64,000 bases of DNA from Streptomyces sp. SCUT-3 (GTDB taxonomy: Bacteria; Actinomycetota; Actinomycetes; Streptomycetales; Streptomycetaceae), in assembly GCF_014083985.1 (NCBI RefSeq), contig NZ_CP046907.1, positions 4,502,501-4,566,500 on the forward strand. Direction: 5' to 3'. Under the pieces are notes generated by a model. That model did no database searches and was not told the origin of the DNA. It saw only the letters and a program-made list of their open reading frames with translations. Shown piece by piece: positions 61,360 to 64,000 of this stretch (within the stretch, counting starts at the first letter, position 1; every line of letters begins with the position of its first letter). The position numbers and the translations under genes are program-made.

Positions 61360-61391
61360 TTGCACGGACTGCAAACACTGCACGGGGTGCA
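61360..61391. promoter_or_regulatory. Tandem inverted-repeat operators at the tetR-type promoter
   Basis: TTGCACGGACTGCAA (61360-61374) and TGCACGGGGTGCA (61379-61391) are two perfect dyads 19-20 bases centre to centre. They also form an outer ATTGCAC/GTGCAAT dyad. They overlap the promoter and the start of the regulator gene, so autorepression is likely. Confidence 0.75.
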
Positions 61392-61473
61392 ATGGGGGGA
61401 AGGGGCTGTGGGCTGCGTCACCCCTCCCGCGGGGCGGGGCGGCCTGCGGGTCCGGGGAGGGCGGAAAAGCGGC

Positions 61474-61509
61474 CGGCCCCGCGGAGTGCCGGAGCACTCC
61501 GCGGGGCCG
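61474..61509 (-). terminator. panB terminator
   Basis: A perfect 16-bp stem (61474-61489 with 61494-61509) with loop CGGA lies about 85 bases after the panB stop codon and before the regulator promoter. Confidence 0.7.
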
Positions 61510-61592
61510 TGGGGTCGGGCCGGGGGACGGACCCGAGTCCTGCGGGACGCCTCGCGGGCGTCGCGGCGGCCGGGGCCGCCGGGAGGGGGAGG

Positions 61593-62474
61593 TCAGTGGA
61601 AGCTGTGCTCCTCCGCCGGGTAGGCGCCGCCGACGACGTCCTCGGCGTAGGCCTTCGCCGCGTCGGAGAGCACCCGCCGCACGTCGGCGTACTGCTTGAC
61701 GAAGCGCGGCACCCGGCCGCCGGTCATGCCGGCCATGTCGGTCCACACCAGCACCTGCGCGTCGCACGCCGCGCCGGCCCCGATGCCCACGGTGGGGATG
61801 TGCAGGACGCGGGTGACCTCGGCGGCCAGCTCGGCCGGGACCAGCTCCAGCACCACGGCGAAGGCCCCGGCGTCCTGCACGGCCTTGGCGTCGCGCAGCA
61901 GTTGGGTGGCGGCCTCCTCGCCGCGGCCCTGCACCGGGTAGCCGCCGAAGGCGCCGACCGACTGCGGGGTGAGCCCGATGTGCGCCATGACGGCGATCCC
62001 GGACTCGGTCAGCAGCCGGATGCTGTCCGCCGAGCGCTCCCCGCCCTCGAGCTTCACCGCGCCCGCACCGGTCTCCTTGACCATCCGGGTGGCGCTGCGC
62101 AGGGCCTGCACCGGGCCCTCCTGGTAGGTGCCGAAGGGCAGGTCGGCGACGACCAGGGACCGCTTGGTGCCGCGTACGACGGCGGCGGTGAGCATCACCA
62201 TCTCGTCGAGGGTGACCGGGACGGTGGTGTCGTAGCCGAGGTGGCAGTTGGCGGCGGAGTCGCCGACCAGCAGCACCGGGATGCCGGCCTCGTCGAACGC
62301 GGAGGCGGTCAGGGCGTCGTAGGCCGTGAGCATGGGCCAGGCCTCGCCGCGCTGCTTGGCGGCGGCGATGTCCCGGACGGTGACGCGGCGGCTCGAGGTG
62401 CCGCCGTAGAGGGCCTTGTCGTTCGCAGCGGGCTTCGGACCCTGCTCCGATCCCTGGTTCAGGGCGTGCGTCAT
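61593..62474 (-). CDS. panB: 3-methyl-2-oxobutanoate hydroxymethyltransferase
   Basis: Encodes 293 residues. PanB makes ketopantoate from 2-oxoisovalerate and 5,10-methylene-THF, the first step to pantothenate and CoA. Motifs: [53 protein letters not shown] (Asp metal ligand; MGV is replaced by CHL as in other actinobacteria), [27 protein letters not shown] and [18 protein letters not shown]. Ribosome site GAGGAG. Standing alone, without panC or panD nearby. Confidence 0.97.
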   Translation of the reverse strand: MTHALNQGSEQGPKPAANDKALYGGTSSRRVTVRDIAAAKQRGEAWPMLTAYDALTASAFDEAGIPVLLVGDSAANCHLGYDTTVPVTLDEMVMLTAAVVRGTKRSLVVADLPFGTYQEGPVQALRSATRMVKETGAGAVKLEGGERSADSIRLLTESGIAVMAHIGLTPQSVGAFGGYPVQGRGEEAATQLLRDAKAVQDAGAFAVVLELVPAELAAEVTRVLHIPTVGIGAGAACDAQVLVWTDMAGMTGGRVPRFVKQYADVRRVLSDAAKAYAEDVVGGAYPAEEHSFH

Positions 62475-62618
62475 CGCAACGTCTCCTCTGTGTCGTCTCG
62501 AGGCGCCCTGGCGGCGTCCCCGGACCTCCCCCCATGCTGGCACGGACCGCGGCTGCTTCAAAGCCCCCGTCCGGACTCCCCGCGTTCCGCCTCCCGGGCG
62601 TATTTCCGCCCGCCCCTG

Positions 62619-62641
62619 CGATACGAGACGGTGCCGTATCG
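62619..62641. promoter_or_regulatory. TetR-type operator upstream of the second DHA2 gene
   Basis: CGATACG and CGTATCG form perfect 7-bp arms around a nine-base centre. The dyad covers the -35 region. TAGCGT (62652-62657) is the likely -10, six bases before ATG 62664, so the transcript may be leaderless. No TetR gene is visible within the window on that side. Confidence 0.65.
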
Positions 62642-62663
62642 AAACCTGACCTAGCGTGAGCCC

Positions 62664-64000
62664 ATGACGAGACCGACACCGGAGCCCGCAGCGCCGTCCC
62701 GCGGCGTCCCCGAGGCCGTCCACCGCAGGCGCTGGGCGGTCCTGGCCGTCCTGCTGTCCAGCCTGCTGGTGGTCGTGCTGGACAACTCGATCCTCAACGT
62801 CGCGCTGAAGACCCTGGCCATGCCCCCGCCCACCGGCCTGGGGGCCAGCCAGAGCGCACTGGAGTGGGCGGTCAACTCCTACACCCTGGTCTTCGCAGCC
62901 CTGCTGTTCACCGGCGGCCTGCTGGGCGACCGCCTGGGTCGCAAGAAGACCCTGACGGCCGGCATGGCGGTGTTCGGCCTGGGCTCGCTGCTGTCGGCGT
63001 TCGCCGGCTCCACCGGCGAGCTGATCGCCTTCCGCGCGGTGATGGGCCTGGGCGGCGCCCTCGTCCTGCCCGCCACGCTGGCGATCATCGTGAACGTCTT
63101 CGAGCGCGACGAGCAGCCCAAGGCGATCGGCATCTGGTCCGGGGCCGTGGGCGTGGCCATCGCCCTGGGGCCGGTCACCGGGGGCTTCCTGCTGGAGCAC
63201 TTCTGGTGGGGCTCGGTCTTCCTGGTGAACGTGCCCGTCGTGGCACTCGCCCTCATCGGCATGGCGGTCCTCGTCCCCGACTCCCGCGACCCCCGGCCGG
63301 GCCGCACGGACCCCGTCGGGGTGGCGCTGTCCGTCGTCGGGCTGGTCCTGCTGGTCTACGGCATCATCGAGGGGGGCCGGCTGGCCGACGCCACCGCCCC
63401 CCTGGCGTGGGGGCCGGCCCTGGGCGGCCTGGCCGTCCTCGTCCTCTTCGTGCTCCACGAGCGGCGCACCGCCCACCCCGCGCTGGACGTCGGGTACTTC
63501 CGCGACCCGCGGTTCGCCGTCGCCGTCGGCGCCGTCGCCCTGGTGTTCTTCTCCATGATGGGCGTGACCTTCTTCATGGTCTTCTACACCCAGAGCGTGC
63601 GCGGCTGCACCCCGCTGGAGTCCGGGCTGCTGATCCTGCCGCTCGCCGTGTCGCAGCTGCTCTTCTCCTCGCGGGCCAGACTGGCCGTCGACCGCTTCGG
63701 CGCCCGCGCGGTGTGCACCACGGCCATGGTGTTCGTCGCGGCCGCCTTCCTGGGCTGCCTGCTGCTGGACCGCGACACCCCGCTGTGGGTGCTGGAGGTC
63801 CTGCTCTTCGTCCAGGGCACGGCGACGGCCCACGTCATCCCGCCCGCCACCGTCTCCATCATGTCCTCCCTGCCGCGCGAGAAGGCGGGCTCGGGCTCGG
63901 CGGTCAACAACGTCTTCCGCCAGGTCGGCGCCCTGCTCGGCGTCGCGGTCCTCGGCTCGCTGCTGTCGGCCGTCTACCGCGGCGGCGTCGAGGACGACCT
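62664..64000 (+). CDS. DHA2-family multidrug efflux transporter (partial)
   Basis: The reading frame continues past the right edge; about 445 residues are visible. [28 protein letters not shown] is helix 1 of a 14-helix drug exporter. [15 protein letters not shown] is motif A and [29 protein letters not shown] the DHA2 helix 4/5 loop; [21 protein letters not shown] is motif C. Fourteen helices are not all within the window. Start ATG 62664 has no ribosome site but a close -10. It lies divergent from panB with 189 bases between the starts. Substrate unknown; a TetR-type operator suggests drug-induced expression. Confidence 0.94.
   Translation, partial: MTRPTPEPAAPSRGVPEAVHRRRWAVLAVLLSSLLVVVLDNSILNVALKTLAMPPPTGLGASQSALEWAVNSYTLVFAALLFTGGLLGDRLGRKKTLTAGMAVFGLGSLLSAFAGSTGELIAFRAVMGLGGALVLPATLAIIVNVFERDEQPKAIGIWSGAVGVAIALGPVTGGFLLEHFWWGSVFLVNVPVVALALIGMAVLVPDSRDPRPGRTDPVGVALSVVGLVLLVYGIIEGGRLADATAPLAWGPALGGLAVLVLFVLHERRTAHPALDVGYFRDPRFAVAVGAVALVFFSMMGVTFFMVFYTQSVRGCTPLESGLLILPLAVSQLLFSSRARLAVDRFGARAVCTTAMVFVAAAFLGCLLLDRDTPLWVLEVLLFVQGTATAHVIPPATVSIMSSLPREKAGSGSAVNNVFRQVGALLGVAVLGSLLSAVYRGGVEDD

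Overview
The window is a stretch of actinobacterial, most likely Streptomyces, chromosome. Base composition is about 73% G+C with strong G/C bias at third codon positions. Gene order and families are typical of streptomycetes: a fused RNase H/phosphatase behind a zinc-ribbon coiled-coil protein, class A RNase P RNA, the kdp operon, a block of zinc-independent ribosomal protein paralogues, efeUOB, and an F420 reductase. Several genes appear to be transcribed from leaderless promoters. One gene carries TTA codons, which in Streptomyces usually means dependence on the bldA tRNA. I see no rRNA, tRNA, CRISPR array, integrase or complete insertion sequence.

Layout. 1-4137: a partial beta-propeller-like gene, then a tight Nif3-like / zinc-ribbon / RNase H-phosphatase operon. 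4245-6831: a gene for two fused alpha/beta-hydrolase domains, divergent from a MerR regulator, with a MerR-type promoter of 19-bp spacer between them. 7003-10525: a DUF5996 protein, a YaaA-like protein, a truncated Uma2 remnant, rnpB, and a membrane protein. 10612-15967: an ABC exporter with a SoxR-like promoter, then divergent Tat-exported phosphatases PhoX and PhoD with a PHO-box-like site. 16076-22734: an oxidoreductase, a Bcr/CflA efflux pump, an SDR, a small conserved protein, a serine hydrolase and an EamA transporter. 22778-25429: an 883-aa membrane protein of unknown function, lower in G+C than its surroundings and holding three TTA codons. 25802-33789: a mini-ORF followed by kdpFABCDE, with overlapping start and stop codons. 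33829-37148: OsmC, then a divergent Zur-type cluster (rpmG, rpmE2, a CobW-like protein and rpsR on one side, rpmB and rpsN on the other), all ribosomal proteins lacking zinc cysteines. 37179-43869: a dimethylargininase-like hydrolase, a stand-alone prim-pol domain, a lipoprotein, and efeU/efeB/efeO under an iron-box-like operator. 43988-48669: map, an MFS transporter, the F420 reductase, a small membrane protein and a site-2 protease. 48926-54496: a 2-hydroxyacid oxidase, a 2-hydroxyacid dehydrogenase, a PucR-type regulator and a KstD-like flavoprotein, linked by two copies of one palindromic operator. 54724-58441: three consecutive alpha/beta-hydrolases. 58610-64000: a DHA2 efflux pump with a repeat tail and 10-bp-phased promoter repeats, its TetR regulator, panB, and a second, partial DHA2 efflux pump.

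The most informative regulatory layouts are the two MerR/SoxR-type promoters with 19-bp spacers (5850-5880 and 12645-12675), the paired TTGTCA..TGACAA operators flanking the PucR-type regulator, the Zur-controlled zinc-sparing cluster, and the 10-bp-periodic repeats before the DHA2 pump. Short GC-rich tandem repeats recur in many intergenic regions, twice spanning the stop codon of the preceding gene.
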